A stretch of DNA of 64,000 nt from Alistipes sp. (GTDB taxonomy: Bacteria; Bacteroidota; Bacteroidia; Bacteroidales; Rikenellaceae): NCBI GenBank assembly GCA_031285405.1, contig JAITWH010000040.1:23414-87413 (forward strand). The letters run 5' to 3'. This document shows positions 31,592-40,182 of the stretch, in pieces. The translations under genes and the position numbers were made by a program. The notes below the pieces were generated by a model, which searched no databases, was not told the DNA's origin, and was given only the letters and a program-made list of their open reading frames with translations. How positions within the stretch are numbered: position 1 is the first letter of the stretch; each line of letters begins with the position of its first letter.

Positions 31592-32608
31592 ATGAAGAAA
31601 AAGATATTCTGCCTGTTATCGGCGCTGGCGTTGCTACTTTCCGGTTGCGTCAAGGAGCACCTGCCGGTCTGCTACTCCGGCCTCTATCTGCGCTACAACT
31701 ACACACTCAACCCGTTGGACGAGAATGTGTTCGGCCCCGACATCAACGAGCTGACCGTGCACGTGTTCGACAGCCGCGGCGTGTTCTTCGAGGAGTATGT
31801 GTTCGACACCCCCGGAGAGAACAGCCTCGTGTACCTTCCGCTGCCCGACGGCGAGTGGAGCATCGTGACATGGGGCAGCGAGGAGAAGAGCGCCTTGTCG
31901 AGATCTTACGACATGGGCACCGTGGCCACGGCTTCGGGTCGGCCCGTCTACAACTCGGGCATCACACGCGGCGGCACAAATCTCGAAGAGGCGCGCCTGT
32001 GGATCAAAAATATCGGCGGGGCAGAGAGCGACGGTCGCAGCCTTGTGTCGGATCGCATGTCGCGACTGTACCACGCCAGCCTGTATGACATCGTGACGGT
32101 GACGAGCACCTCGGAGGTCGAGGTGATAGACGTGCCGATGATGCAGAACACCAACACGTTGCGGATTGTGGTCAACGGACTTGCGCCGAGCGCCACCCGC
32201 GCGACGATCGACCAATACGACGTGGCCGCCGACATGGCCAACGGACACTATCGTCACGACAATCGGTTGTGCGACGAAGCGTTGCAGCTGCGTTATCAGA
32301 ACGGCGGATGGGAGAATGGGGCGGAGGGTTTGCAGTATGACCTGACCGTTCTTCGCCCTTTTATCGACGATGACGACTCGGAGTTGACTCTGACCATTCC
32401 CGGTCTCTCGTCATTTGGGTATGAGAGCGACAGGATCTCCATTCCGATTATCGAGTCGATTCTCGACAGCCCGGGTTACAACACGCAACGCGACCTGGAC
32501 AGGGCTAACCTCTATATATTCGAGTTCGTGTTCGACACCACCGACGTGAGTTTAAACATATTCATAAACGGCTGGGAGGTCGTCTATGTAGATCCCATTG
32601 TATCATGA
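31592..32608 (+). CDS. FimB/Mfa2-family minor fimbrial lipoprotein
   Basis: The 338-aa protein starts at the ATG giving MKKKIFCLLSALALLLSGC (Cys19); a longer upstream frame has no signal. The mature part begins V.YSGLYLRYNYTLNP..ENVFGPDINELTVHVFD, close to the FimB/Mfa2 family. It continues with SLVYLPLPDGEWSIVTWG, the NTLRIVVNGL strand and a final INGWEVVYVDP. It probably anchors or caps the second fimbria at its base. Its stop overlaps the next start by 4 bp (ATGA), so translation is coupled. Confidence 0.88.
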   Translation: MKKKIFCLLSALALLLSGCVKEHLPVCYSGLYLRYNYTLNPLDENVFGPDINELTVHVFDSRGVFFEEYVFDTPGENSLVYLPLPDGEWSIVTWGSEEKSALSRSYDMGTVATASGRPVYNSGITRGGTNLEEARLWIKNIGGAESDGRSLVSDRMSRLYHASLYDIVTVTSTSEVEVIDVPMMQNTNTLRIVVNGLAPSATRATIDQYDVAADMANGHYRHDNRLCDEALQLRYQNGGWENGAEGLQYDLTVLRPFIDDDDSELTLTIPGLSSFGYESDRISIPIIESILDSPGYNTQRDLDRANLYIFEFVFDTTDVSLNIFINGWEVVYVDPIVS

Positions 32609-34014
32609 GCAGACTTATAGAAAATTTTATTGGATCGGCGGCATTTTTGTTCGCGGTTGCATTGTCGTTGTCGCTGACGGGTTGCGCGATCGGCCACTCG
32701 CCCGACCTCGACAACTCGCCGGTGGATATTCAGACTCGTGCCGCGATCGGTAGCGAGATCGAAGATCTGACGATCGGCAGCGTGAGGATACTTGCCGCCG
32801 ACGCGCTGGGCAACGTTGTGTTCAACGACTACAAGGATGACGACTCGGGCGGGCTCGACTTCACGGATGGCGGGCTCGGCGCGGACAAGGTGGGTAACTT
32901 CAGTGTCAATGTGCTGCCGGGGGTCTACACTTTTTACGCGGTGGTGAACGAGACCTCGGGGCTTGCCACAGTTCTCGACGGGGTGGTGTCGGAGTCGCAG
33001 CTTGGGGATATTCATATATCGACGGCGTTGAGCGAGGCCGACATGATCTGCTTCGGCAAGGTGTCGGGTGTTAGGGTGAGGGCGGTGAACGGTTCGGGCG
33101 ATGCGGTTGTCGGGCAGGTGAGCGTCGATGGCGTTAATTGGGGTTCGTCGCTCAATGTGGAGGTGACTCGCATCGCGGCGAAGCTTACGGTCTTGGCTCG
33201 CAAGGCTGCCGGTGGCGACGTTACGATTACGGGTGGCAAGTTGGACAAGGTGCCCTCGGAGCATCACCTTCAAGCACATGCGCATGATGTTTCATTGGTA
33301 ACGGGTATCGGTTTCGATATTCCGAGCGGCGGCATTGCGCTTGACCCCGACGGCGAGGATTATGTCGAGATTGTCTCCGGTCATATAATGCCCGAGTATC
33401 TGATGGCCAGCCCCACCAACGAGAACGACGCCACGCAGCTGAGCCTTACGGCCGAGGGCGGGAAGACATACAACATGACGCTGCTGGGTGACGGCAGGGG
33501 GGGCGTTGCGAGCAACCCCGTGAATTTCAGCATCGAGCGCGGTAAGCACTACAACGTGAAGGTGTCGCTGAGCGACAAGAACAGCGCGGAGATCACCTAC
33601 ACGGTCGACGAGTGGGAGAGTGTTACTTCGGGCACGGTCACAATCGACAACGATGTGATAACCACCAACTCGAAATGGGCGGCCGGCACGGTGTTCGAGG
33701 GCGCGACGGTAGTTGTGAACAACAACGGCTCCGTGACCTACGAGTTTATCCTGGCGAACCCCACGGCCGAGTGGACGGCGCACATCTCCAACACAGTCGA
33801 CTTCGAGTTGTCGGGCGACACGAGCGGCTTTACCCGCGAGGGCGAGGCGTACAGCATTGTGATCCGTCCGCGGGCGGGGGTCGAGGAGAGCGTCTACACA
33901 GAGTTCTTCATCACCGTCGACGACGGGGTGAGGGATATCGAGGTCGACCTCAACAGCGACGGCACGACAGGCGCCGGCAACAGATATGTAATCAGACAAA
34001 TACCAAGTTTATAA
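32605..34014 (+). CDS. fimbrillin-like lipoprotein, minor subunit
   Basis: The 469-aa lipoprotein has Cys27 after SLTG. Its strands resemble Bacteroidales FimB/Mfa-like accessory subunits: IGSVRILAADALGNVVFND, GVYTFYAVVNETSGLA, RIAAKLTVLARKA and KHYNVKVSL. It ends with a BACON-like tail (NTVDFELSGDTSG, VYTEFFITVDDGVRDIEV). It starts inside the stop of the Mfa2-like gene and its TAA overlaps the ATG of the next gene (TAATG). It is likely a distal minor subunit. No catalytic motif is visible. Confidence 0.75.
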   Translation: MSRLIENFIGSAAFLFAVALSLSLTGCAIGHSPDLDNSPVDIQTRAAIGSEIEDLTIGSVRILAADALGNVVFNDYKDDDSGGLDFTDGGLGADKVGNFSVNVLPGVYTFYAVVNETSGLATVLDGVVSESQLGDIHISTALSEADMICFGKVSGVRVRAVNGSGDAVVGQVSVDGVNWGSSLNVEVTRIAAKLTVLARKAAGGDVTITGGKLDKVPSEHHLQAHAHDVSLVTGIGFDIPSGGIALDPDGEDYVEIVSGHIMPEYLMASPTNENDATQLSLTAEGGKTYNMTLLGDGRGGVASNPVNFSIERGKHYNVKVSLSDKNSAEITYTVDEWESVTSGTVTIDNDVITTNSKWAAGTVFEGATVVVNNNGSVTYEFILANPTAEWTAHISNTVDFELSGDTSGFTREGEAYSIVIRPRAGVEESVYTEFFITVDDGVRDIEVDLNSDGTTGAGNRYVIRQIPSL

Positions 34015-36251
34015 TGAGACGGATTCACTATATGTTGGCGTTCGCCGTGTTTGCCTCGTTGGCCTCGTGCGTGGCGGACAACGGCGGGGCCGAGAACGTT
34101 CCCGCGGAGGGAAAGACGATACGATTTACACTCTCCAGCTCGGAGCCGGCGACCGGTGCGGCAACTCGCGGTGTGACGCGCGCGCCCGAAGATAACGTGG
34201 CCAATGAGGATGCGGTCAATCGGTTGGATGTTTTCTTCTACTCTGTCGATGGCGGGGTTCCGCTGTTTCACCCCACCGACGCGCAGCTCGACTTTGCCGA
34301 CGGGAAGGTCGGTGAGGGGAGGACTCTCACGGTGAGCATTCCGGACGATGTGTTTGCCGACTTAGAGGGCGAGGAGTTTTTTGCCTACGTAGTTGCAAAT
34401 GCTCCGGCGGCGAGTCGGGAGGGGCTCGAAGGCAAGACGCTTGCGCAGCTGAAGGCGCTGGTGGTGGAGAACAGCGCCGCCATGAGTTTTAACGTTGCCG
34501 CCGCGCCGAGCGATTTTCTGATGACCGGGCAGTCGGACGAGATGAGTACGGGCGACGAGGGTGAGCCTGTCGACGGAGCCATTGCGCTGAAGCGTGCCGC
34601 GGCTAAGATTGTGGTGAACGTCACCAAGGCCAGCATCGCAGGTTACACCCCCGGGACTGTGAGGGCGCGCATCACCAACTATCTGGATGACACGGTGCTC
34701 GATTCCGCGACGCCGGGCGGGAACTTCGCACTGAACGACTACAAGTCCGAAGGATGGAGGTCGCTGCAGGAGAACACCACCGTAGACCCAAAGACTTATC
34801 ACATGGATGTCGAGAATGCCATCTATACATACTCCAACGATTGGCGGGGGGTGATCGAGAAGGAGACTTATATCACACTTGAGGTCGAGTGGACAGATCA
34901 GGATAGCCAGACGAGCAGGCTCTACTACTACCGCATACCGTTTTCGTACATCAGACTTGCGGACGAGACTTTGGCCGCTGAGAACAGGGATCGCATTCGG
35001 CGCAACCACATCTATCAGTTCGACGTCGACGTGACCAAGTTAGGCGGGCTCGACCCCGAGGATGCGGTCGACCTTGAGGCCAACTTCGATGTTATCGACT
35101 GGAGCTCGAAGGAGATTGCGGTCTCTATTCAGTCGTTTGACTATCTTTTTGTCTACGATCCGGTTGTCACGACGTCGGCGGCGAGCCATGTTTGGGAGTA
35201 TCGCTCTTCGGTTGGGCTTGGGGATGAGGAGGAGTTTCGGTTCATCACCGCCGCGTGGTGCAACGAGTATCGCGGCATGTCGGGCACCGAGACGACTGTT
35301 AACTATCTGACGAATGGTGACCCTCCGGGCAACGCGAATCTGTCGATCGACCTCTCGGAGAGCGGCAGCAAGACATACCTGACGATTGGCGGTTGGGAGC
35401 CGGTCAACTATGTGCCGCTGGAGATCAGGGCGACGCTCGACAACGGCGAGGGGCTCTCGGTCGATGTCTCGCTTACTATTGTTCCCGAGAAATATGTTAC
35501 GGTCTCTTACTCTAATGGAGGGTCCGGAGATAGCAGCGGACGTCCATCGGGTAATAATCCGGATTACGCACATGCCGGCTATCCGCGGGCGGGGGCCTAC
35601 ACCACCCCCACGGGTAACACCTCCAATAACAACGGCCTTAGCTCCAACAACCCCGATATCAGTTCGGGGGTGAAAAACTGGTTTTTCTACGAGATTACCA
35701 CCACCTCGCTTGAGGCTCAGACTATACGAATCGCCGGAGCAAATCATGACATACTTGTGGGAGACCCCACCATCGTGTCGGCGGTAAATCCTTTTGGAAC
35801 CACCTGGCCCACCGCGGTGTGGATCGAGACCGACCCCAACAAGCAGAACGTAGTCTCGCCGCGCTTCGTGATGGCTTCGCGCAGGGGAATGACCGATACA
35901 TCGTCGTGGAGTGTTGCCCGTCAACGTTGCCGCCAATACCGCGAGGCGCAATATCCGGCAGGTACATGGCGCGTGCCCACCTACGCCGAGTTGGCCCTGA
36001 TCAGTGTGATGCAGAACGACGACGACAGCGCAATTAAAGACCTGCTCTCACAATCGTCGGGCGCAACCACATGGTGGACGGCCCTGACAAACTACGCCAT
36101 CACCCCGAACAGCTACGATGACTATAACGAGGCCGTCAACCAGACCAACACGAATCGCAACGTCCGCTGTGTGAGGGATACTTGGAAGACTTATCCGCAG
36201 GATGACTTCGGTGATTATGCCGACACTCCGCCAACCTACGACAACGACTAA
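34014..36251 (+). CDS. fimbrial tip-like lipoprotein with C-terminal lectin-like (FISUMP) domain
   Basis: The 745-aa lipoprotein starts at the ATG overlapping the preceding stop (Cys19 after ASLAS). Residues about 28-370 form a fimbrillin-like part (RLDVFFYSVDGG, FFAYVVANAP, AAAKIVVNVTKA, RNHIYQFDVDV). A middle domain covers about 380-490, and a Gly/Asn/Ser-rich linker about 500-545. The C-terminal domain (about 610-730) has VARQRCRQYREA, AGTWRVPTYAELALI, WWTALTNY and NVRCVRDTW, typical of FISUMP/Lcl_C lectin-fold domains found on Bacteroidales fimbrial tip proteins. The stretch before NVRCVRD is rich in Asn codons (AAC). It probably is the ligand-binding tip of the second fimbria. It is translationally coupled to its upstream gene. 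Confidence 0.8.
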   Translation: MRRIHYMLAFAVFASLASCVADNGGAENVPAEGKTIRFTLSSSEPATGAATRGVTRAPEDNVANEDAVNRLDVFFYSVDGGVPLFHPTDAQLDFADGKVGEGRTLTVSIPDDVFADLEGEEFFAYVVANAPAASREGLEGKTLAQLKALVVENSAAMSFNVAAAPSDFLMTGQSDEMSTGDEGEPVDGAIALKRAAAKIVVNVTKASIAGYTPGTVRARITNYLDDTVLDSATPGGNFALNDYKSEGWRSLQENTTVDPKTYHMDVENAIYTYSNDWRGVIEKETYITLEVEWTDQDSQTSRLYYYRIPFSYIRLADETLAAENRDRIRRNHIYQFDVDVTKLGGLDPEDAVDLEANFDVIDWSSKEIAVSIQSFDYLFVYDPVVTTSAASHVWEYRSSVGLGDEEEFRFITAAWCNEYRGMSGTETTVNYLTNGDPPGNANLSIDLSESGSKTYLTIGGWEPVNYVPLEIRATLDNGEGLSVDVSLTIVPEKYVTVSYSNGGSGDSSGRPSGNNPDYAHAGYPRAGAYTTPTGNTSNNNGLSSNNPDISSGVKNWFFYEITTTSLEAQTIRIAGANHDILVGDPTIVSAVNPFGTTWPTAVWIETDPNKQNVVSPRFVMASRRGMTDTSSWSVARQRCRQYREAQYPAGTWRVPTYAELALISVMQNDDDSAIKDLLSQSSGATTWWTALTNYAITPNSYDDYNEAVNQTNTNRNVRCVRDTWKTYPQDDFGDYADTPPTYDND

Positions 36252-36264
36252 AAGCAAACACGAT

Positions 36265-38316
36265 ATGAAAAAGATATTATTGTCGACTCTCACGCTGCTG
36301 GCGTTTGTGGTGCTGGCGGCGGGGTGTGTGAGCGACGGGCACGACAATGGCCCAGAGTTCGCGACCCTCGACGGCGTTACGTTGGCCGCAACGTTCGATA
36401 TTCCCGACGCGCGTGCGACTCGCGCCTACACCGCCCTGCCCGACGTCGAGATGTGGGTGCTGGTCTTCAGCGAGGCGGGCAACTATCTGTCGCGACATCG
36501 GGGCAGCGTTAGTAACGGACGTTACACTTTTGAGGATGTTCCCGTCTCGGAGGCGGCGCGCACGTTGCACTTTGTGGCCAATCCCGACTTCGACGGATTT
36601 TCGGACAGCGGGCAGATCGGCCGGTCGGAGAGCGAGGTGATGCTCTCGATGAGCGTCGGCACCGACGGCAGCGGTACTCCTGCGCCCGTGGCATATTGGC
36701 AGAGGGTTGTGTTGGAGGCCGGTACTCTCGACGCCGAGCCAGACTCGACGGTCAGCATTTCCGGCACGATACATCTGTTGCGCAACGTTGCACAGGTGAC
36801 CGTTACGAATGCGACGGATTCAGGCGACGAGCACTATCTGACCGATGTGCAGTTTGCCGTGGGCAATCGTTACGACCGCGGCACGGTGGCTCCGTACGAC
36901 ACATCGCTGGGCGGCGGTTTCGGGGTAGGTAACGATCCCGCCGACGGAACGGCGAACGATGACGACTTTGTGACCGAGGCTACGGACGGCGACCCGATTG
37001 GCATTGTCGAGGCTACGGATTTCGTGAGTGCCAGCGGCGGCAGCGTCGAGATGTATGAGCGCAAGAACTCCACCGCCGAGGACAACGCGTACGTCATCAT
37101 TCGGGCGCACTTGGACGGCGGCGCAGAGTGGAGCTATTATAAGGTGGAGATTGTGGACGCCGAGGCCAACGAGCTGTTGGACATCGGGCGCAACTGGAGC
37201 TACCGACTGACTATCGAGTCGGTGGCCGACGAGGGCTACTCGAACCTTGCGGACGCGGTGAGCAACCTTGCATCGAACAACGTCACGGCGTCGGTCGTGG
37301 CGAGCGAGTACACCGATATCTCGAACGGTACGAATGTGCTGCATGTCGATCGGACTCATGCGACTTTTGTGCGTGCGGGGCAGAGTTTTGAGATTGGGTA
37401 TTTCTTTAAGGATGAGGATGGGGTTGTCGACAACTCGGGCATGAGTTTCGTTGTCTCTCAGAGTGCCGGTCGCGAGGTTGTGGTCGAGGGTTCAGTCACT
37501 GTCGCGAACGGAGTGATTCGCGGAACGACCGCCGGCACGCTGCCGAACAACGACTTTTTCGAGGGCTCGATCACCATCTCGAAGGGGGGGCTGTCGCGCA
37601 CGATTTCGCTGCGGTTGCGGCAGCCGATGAACTTCATCGACGTTCGCACCACGCCTGCAGACGGGGTTGTGGCCAACGTCACGGGCGAGGAGGCGGCGGT
37701 GCATTTCAAGTTTCCCGACGATATTTCGCAGGGGTTGTTCCCGATTCCCGTGCGCATCTACACCCGCAAGTTTACGCCCGACCCCGCGCAGGGGCTTACG
37801 CTGGAGTATGCCGATGGCGAGTATTGGTATGTCTACAACGCGCCGTGGCTTGGTGTGGGGGGCGAACATACGGTTGAGCTTGTGGCTAACTCTCGGGATA
37901 CGGATGAGGGGGTTCGGCTGGAGTCGGAGCTTTTTTTGGCGGCTGTTGCTGATTTTGATAATGGGTCGTTTAATTTTGGCGACCCGAGGTTCCGAAATAC
38001 GAACAATAGCGGAGATCTAAAGCCGAGAAGTGCCGACAACGACAATATGCGGTTCTACTTCACCATGCCTCAGGATGCTATATATCCCGTCACCGTAAGG
38101 CTCGTTGGCCCGGGCCTCGATCTCGAAAGCGGCAGGACGAGCGGATTGGCTACACCTACGACAACCGGTAGCGGAGCCGGCAGGGTGTTCAACGTGACCG
38201 TCAACGCGGCGGGAAGGTTCTATTTCACCGTCAGCAACACAAGCGGCAATGACAACACGGCCGCAATGTATCTCGAAGCCGACGGATTCACTACCACCGG
38301 CAATTTGAATCAATAA
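36265..38316 (+). CDS. fimbrillin-family / DUF4906-like adhesin lipoprotein
   Basis: The 683-aa lipoprotein starts at the ATG giving MKKILLSTLTLLAFVVLAAGC (Cys21). Its early sequence has VTLAATFDIPDARATRAYTALPDVEMWVLVF. It then gives RTLHFVANPDFDGF and a repeated strand pattern to about 370, as in large Bacteroidales fimbrillin-like proteins. The C-terminal half has FVVSQSAGREV, GVVANVTGEEAAVHFKFPDDI and a final SGNDNTAAMYLEADGF. No lectin-like module is visible. It is the last gene of the second fimbrial cluster, 13 bp after the tip-like gene, and is followed by a GC-rich hairpin. Family is moderately certain, role unknown. Confidence 0.7.
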   Translation: MKKILLSTLTLLAFVVLAAGCVSDGHDNGPEFATLDGVTLAATFDIPDARATRAYTALPDVEMWVLVFSEAGNYLSRHRGSVSNGRYTFEDVPVSEAARTLHFVANPDFDGFSDSGQIGRSESEVMLSMSVGTDGSGTPAPVAYWQRVVLEAGTLDAEPDSTVSISGTIHLLRNVAQVTVTNATDSGDEHYLTDVQFAVGNRYDRGTVAPYDTSLGGGFGVGNDPADGTANDDDFVTEATDGDPIGIVEATDFVSASGGSVEMYERKNSTAEDNAYVIIRAHLDGGAEWSYYKVEIVDAEANELLDIGRNWSYRLTIESVADEGYSNLADAVSNLASNNVTASVVASEYTDISNGTNVLHVDRTHATFVRAGQSFEIGYFFKDEDGVVDNSGMSFVVSQSAGREVVVEGSVTVANGVIRGTTAGTLPNNDFFEGSITISKGGLSRTISLRLRQPMNFIDVRTTPADGVVANVTGEEAAVHFKFPDDISQGLFPIPVRIYTRKFTPDPAQGLTLEYADGEYWYVYNAPWLGVGGEHTVELVANSRDTDEGVRLESELFLAAVADFDNGSFNFGDPRFRNTNNSGDLKPRSADNDNMRFYFTMPQDAIYPVTVRLVGPGLDLESGRTSGLATPTTTGSGAGRVFNVTVNAAGRFYFTVSNTSGNDNTAAMYLEADGFTTTGNLNQ

Positions 38317-38339
38317 CGCCCAAGTCTGGCGATACGAAT

Positions 38340-38374
38340 GAGGCCCCGCGAAATTCGCGGGGCCTCGGCGTTTC
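38340..38374. terminator. hairpin between fimbrial cluster and tRNA-Arg
   Basis: GAGGCCCCGCG (38340-38350) pairs perfectly with 38356-38366 around AAATT. Only a weak T-run (GCGTTT) follows. It lies between the plus-strand adhesin and the minus-strand tRNA-Arg and can serve both. Confidence 0.7.
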
Positions 38375-38378
38375 CCTG

Positions 38379-38452
38379 TGATCTCGAAGCGACTCGAACG
38401 CTTGACCGACAGCTTAGAAGGCTGTTGCTCTATCCAACTGAGCTACGAGACC
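38379..38452 (-). tRNA. tRNA-Arg (anticodon TCT)
   Basis: On the minus strand the sequence folds as a tRNA: acceptor GGTCTCG/CGAGATC, D arm GCTC..GAGC, anticodon arm ACAGC-CTTCTAA-GCTGT with anticodon TCT, and T arm AAGCG-TTCGAGT-CGCTT. CCA is not encoded. It is preceded by a well-spaced promoter. Confidence 0.95.
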
Positions 38453-38466
38453 GGTTTTTGGGCCTG

Positions 38467-38497
38467 CAAATGTACTAAATAATTTTTTATAGACAAA
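38467..38497 (-). promoter_or_regulatory. promoter for tRNA-Arg
   Basis: Read on the minus strand, TTTG (38497-38494), a 19-bp spacer and TACATTTG (38474-38467) match the Bacteroidetes promoter consensus exactly. Confidence 0.7.
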
Positions 38498-38538
38498 ACG
38501 GGGAGGGTGAATGGCAGGTGGGTTGGCGAAAAGGGGTT

Positions 38539-38769
38539 GGCGGGAGGAGGACTAACGATTATTGCTGCGCAATAATCGTTTTCCTCCTTGCGGCTCGGCA
38601 AAGTCTGCAAGCAGCCTCTGCTCTCGCTCTAAAGAGCTGGTTGACGGGCAAAAACGCCCGTCTTCCTCGCTCGCTGCGTCGGTTCGAACCTCCGGTTCTC
38701 GCCTCCTCCCGCTACCAAAGAGATAGGGTGACCGTGTGGTCACCCTATCTCTTTGGTAGCGGGAGGAGG
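38539..38769. repeat. inverted duplication of the tRNA-Met 3' end
   Basis: A perfect 31-bp inverted repeat pairs 38702-38732 with 38739-38769 around a 6-bp loop. The right arm contains the last 13 tRNA bases plus CCA, and AAGAGATAGGGTGAC beyond it. The left arm is an inverted copy, preceded by a T-arm-like GGTTCGAACC word at 38680-38690. A further GCGGGAGGAGGACT copy lies at about 38540, and a CGATTATTG/CAATAATCG hairpin at about 38555-38580. Confidence 0.75.
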
Positions 38770-38829
38770 ACTCGAACCTCCGACCTTTGGGTTATGAGCC
38801 CAACGAGCTGCCAACTGCTCCACCCCGCG
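38754..38829 (-). tRNA. initiator tRNA-fMet (anticodon CAT)
   Basis: The minus strand folds with acceptor GCGGGG/CTCCCGC, unpaired first base C opposite T72 and the anticodon arm TTGGG-CTCATAA-CCCAA. Three G-C pairs in that stem and the mismatch at 1-72 are initiator features. The CCA end is encoded. It lies divergent to ispD. Confidence 0.93.
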
Positions 38830-38838
38830 ATGTGGCGA

Positions 38839-38870
38839 CAAAGGTAAGGCGTTTTTCGCGAACTTCCAAA
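38839..38870 (-). promoter_or_regulatory. promoter for initiator tRNA-fMet
   Basis: On the minus strand TTTG (38870-38867), a 20-bp spacer and TACCTTTG (38846-38839) fit the consensus. Its start would be about 8 bp before the mature tRNA. Confidence 0.65.
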
Positions 38871-38879
38871 TTTTTTGTG

Positions 38880-38887
38880 TACTTTTG
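38880..38887 (+). promoter_or_regulatory. -7 box for ispD operon
   Basis: TACTTTTG matches TAnnTTTG and lies 17 bp before the ispD start. No clear TTTG is seen at the -33 distance. The leader would be very short. Confidence 0.45.
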
Positions 38888-38904
38888 GGAACTCAATAAG
38901 TCGA

Positions 38905-39600
38905 ATGAAGAAGATCGGAGTGATAATCCCCGCCGGAGGAGCAGGCACCAGAATGGGTTCCGGCAGCCTAAAAAACAGCACTACGCCCCCCACCCTCAAG
39001 CAGTTCGCCCCGCTGGGAGGAGTGCCGATGCTGGCGCGGGTGATCGAGGGTTTTCGGAGGGTCGCGGCGGGTGCGGACATCGTTGTGGCGCTGCCGGCCG
39101 ACCGGTTCGACGAGTGGGCGAGGCTCTGCATGGAGCACGATGTGCCGCCCCACAAGGTTTGCGAGGGTGGCGCGACGAGGTTTCTGTCGGTGCAGGGTGC
39201 GCTGGCCGACCTCGATGCCGACTGCGAATACATTGCGGTGCACGACGCCGCGCGGCCGTTGGTGTCGACCGAGCTGATTTTGCGCACCTTCGAGACAGCG
39301 CGGCGGCATGGTTCGGCGATTCCGGTGGTGGCGCTTACAGACAGTGTGCGGCGACTCAACGGCGACAGTTCGTATCCCGAGGATCGCGCCGTGTTGCGGG
39401 GGGTGCAGACGCCTCAGGTGTTTCGCGCCGACATTCTGCGCGCCGCCTACGAGAAGGCCGCGGGCGACGGATTCACCGACGACGCGACGGTGGTCGAGTC
39501 GGTGGGCTACACGGTGATGCTGTGCGAGGGCGAGCGGCGCAACATCAAGGTCACCGAGCCCGACGATTTGATCTTTGCCCGAAGTTTGTTTGAGAGATGA
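38905..39600 (+). CDS. ispD: 2-C-methyl-D-erythritol 4-phosphate cytidylyltransferase
   Basis: The 231-aa protein starts at the ATG giving MKKIGVIIPAGGAGTRMG; the longer frame upstream runs through the promoter. The CTP-binding PAGGAGTRMGS...LKQF pattern, the HDAARPLV block and VPVVALTDSV-type segment plus GVQTPQVFR and TDDATVVE are all IspD hallmarks. It makes CDP-methylerythritol in the MEP isoprenoid pathway in the cytoplasm. Compared with usual IspD there is a short insert after the glycine-rich loop (SGSLKNSTTPPT). Its stop overlaps the start of the PH-domain gene by 4 bp (ATGA). Confidence 0.95.
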   Translation: MKKIGVIIPAGGAGTRMGSGSLKNSTTPPTLKQFAPLGGVPMLARVIEGFRRVAAGADIVVALPADRFDEWARLCMEHDVPPHKVCEGGATRFLSVQGALADLDADCEYIAVHDAARPLVSTELILRTFETARRHGSAIPVVALTDSVRRLNGDSSYPEDRAVLRGVQTPQVFRADILRAAYEKAAGDGFTDDATVVESVGYTVMLCEGERRNIKVTEPDDLIFARSLFER

Positions 39601-40100
39601 CAGGAATACGATTCAAATATGCGCTCGACAAGCGTTGCCGGATAGTGACATGGTCGGTGGCGGGGGGTGTGGTGCTCACGGCGGGTCTGCTGTGGTTGTT
39701 CTCGCCGGGAGAGTACCTTCCGGTGTGGTTCACCTCGATCGCGCTGGCGGTGGTGGTGTTGGCGCTGCTGTCGGTTCCGCGCAGCATCCGCATCAGCGAC
39801 GAGGCGGTGGAGATTGTTTGCCTTGTCGAGATCACCCATATTCCCTATCGCCACATTCGCAGCGTGCGGCCCATCGACCGGCTCGAACTGCGCCCTTTAG
39901 TGCCGGTCTTCGCCAGTCCGGGATTTTTCGGATATTTCGGATATTGGTTGGATGTGCAGAACTGGGACTTCATCAAGATCTACGCCACGTCGTGGCAGGG
40001 GCTCGTCGTGATCGAGGATATCTATGAACAGCGCTTCGTAGTGAGCTCGTCCGACGCCGGCCGGCTGTGCGAGGAGATCGCTTCGCGCATTCCCGTTTGA
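39597..40100 (+). CDS. bacterial PH-domain membrane protein
   Basis: The 167-aa protein starts within the ispD stop. Two hydrophobic helices (TWSVAGGVVLTAGLLWLF and TSIALAVVVLALLSV) sit before a PH-like domain at about 65-165. Its strands SIRISDEAVEIVCLVEITHIPYRHIRSVRPI, GFFGYFGYW and YATSWQGLVVIE match the membrane-tethered PH-like family (PF10882 type). Function is not known; the coupling with ispD is widespread enough only for co-expression to be inferred. Confidence 0.7.
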   Translation: MTGIRFKYALDKRCRIVTWSVAGGVVLTAGLLWLFSPGEYLPVWFTSIALAVVVLALLSVPRSIRISDEAVEIVCLVEITHIPYRHIRSVRPIDRLELRPLVPVFASPGFFGYFGYWLDVQNWDFIKIYATSWQGLVVIEDIYEQRFVVSSSDAGRLCEEIASRIPV

Positions 40101-40152
40101 TAAAAATTTATCAATTTACAGCTATCTTTAGTCGTTTGTAATTTTAAATAGC

Positions 40153-40160
40153 TATCTTTG
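40153..40160 (+). promoter_or_regulatory. -7 box for lpxK operon
   Basis: TATCTTTG lies 22 bp before the lpxK start. A TTTG at 40135-40138 is only 14 bp away, shorter than usual. A second TATCTTTA at 40123-40130 precedes it. Confidence 0.45.
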
Positions 40161-40182
40161 GGGGTTCGGTAAATAACTCCCA

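Noticed and set aside
17413..38316. Complete diversity-generating retroelement
   Set aside because: No reverse transcriptase frame and no template repeat were found in the window; only possible target domains are present.
38518..38847. Open frames around the tRNA genes
   Set aside because: They are read through tRNA-fMet and its inverted copy, so they are artefacts of RNA gene sequence.
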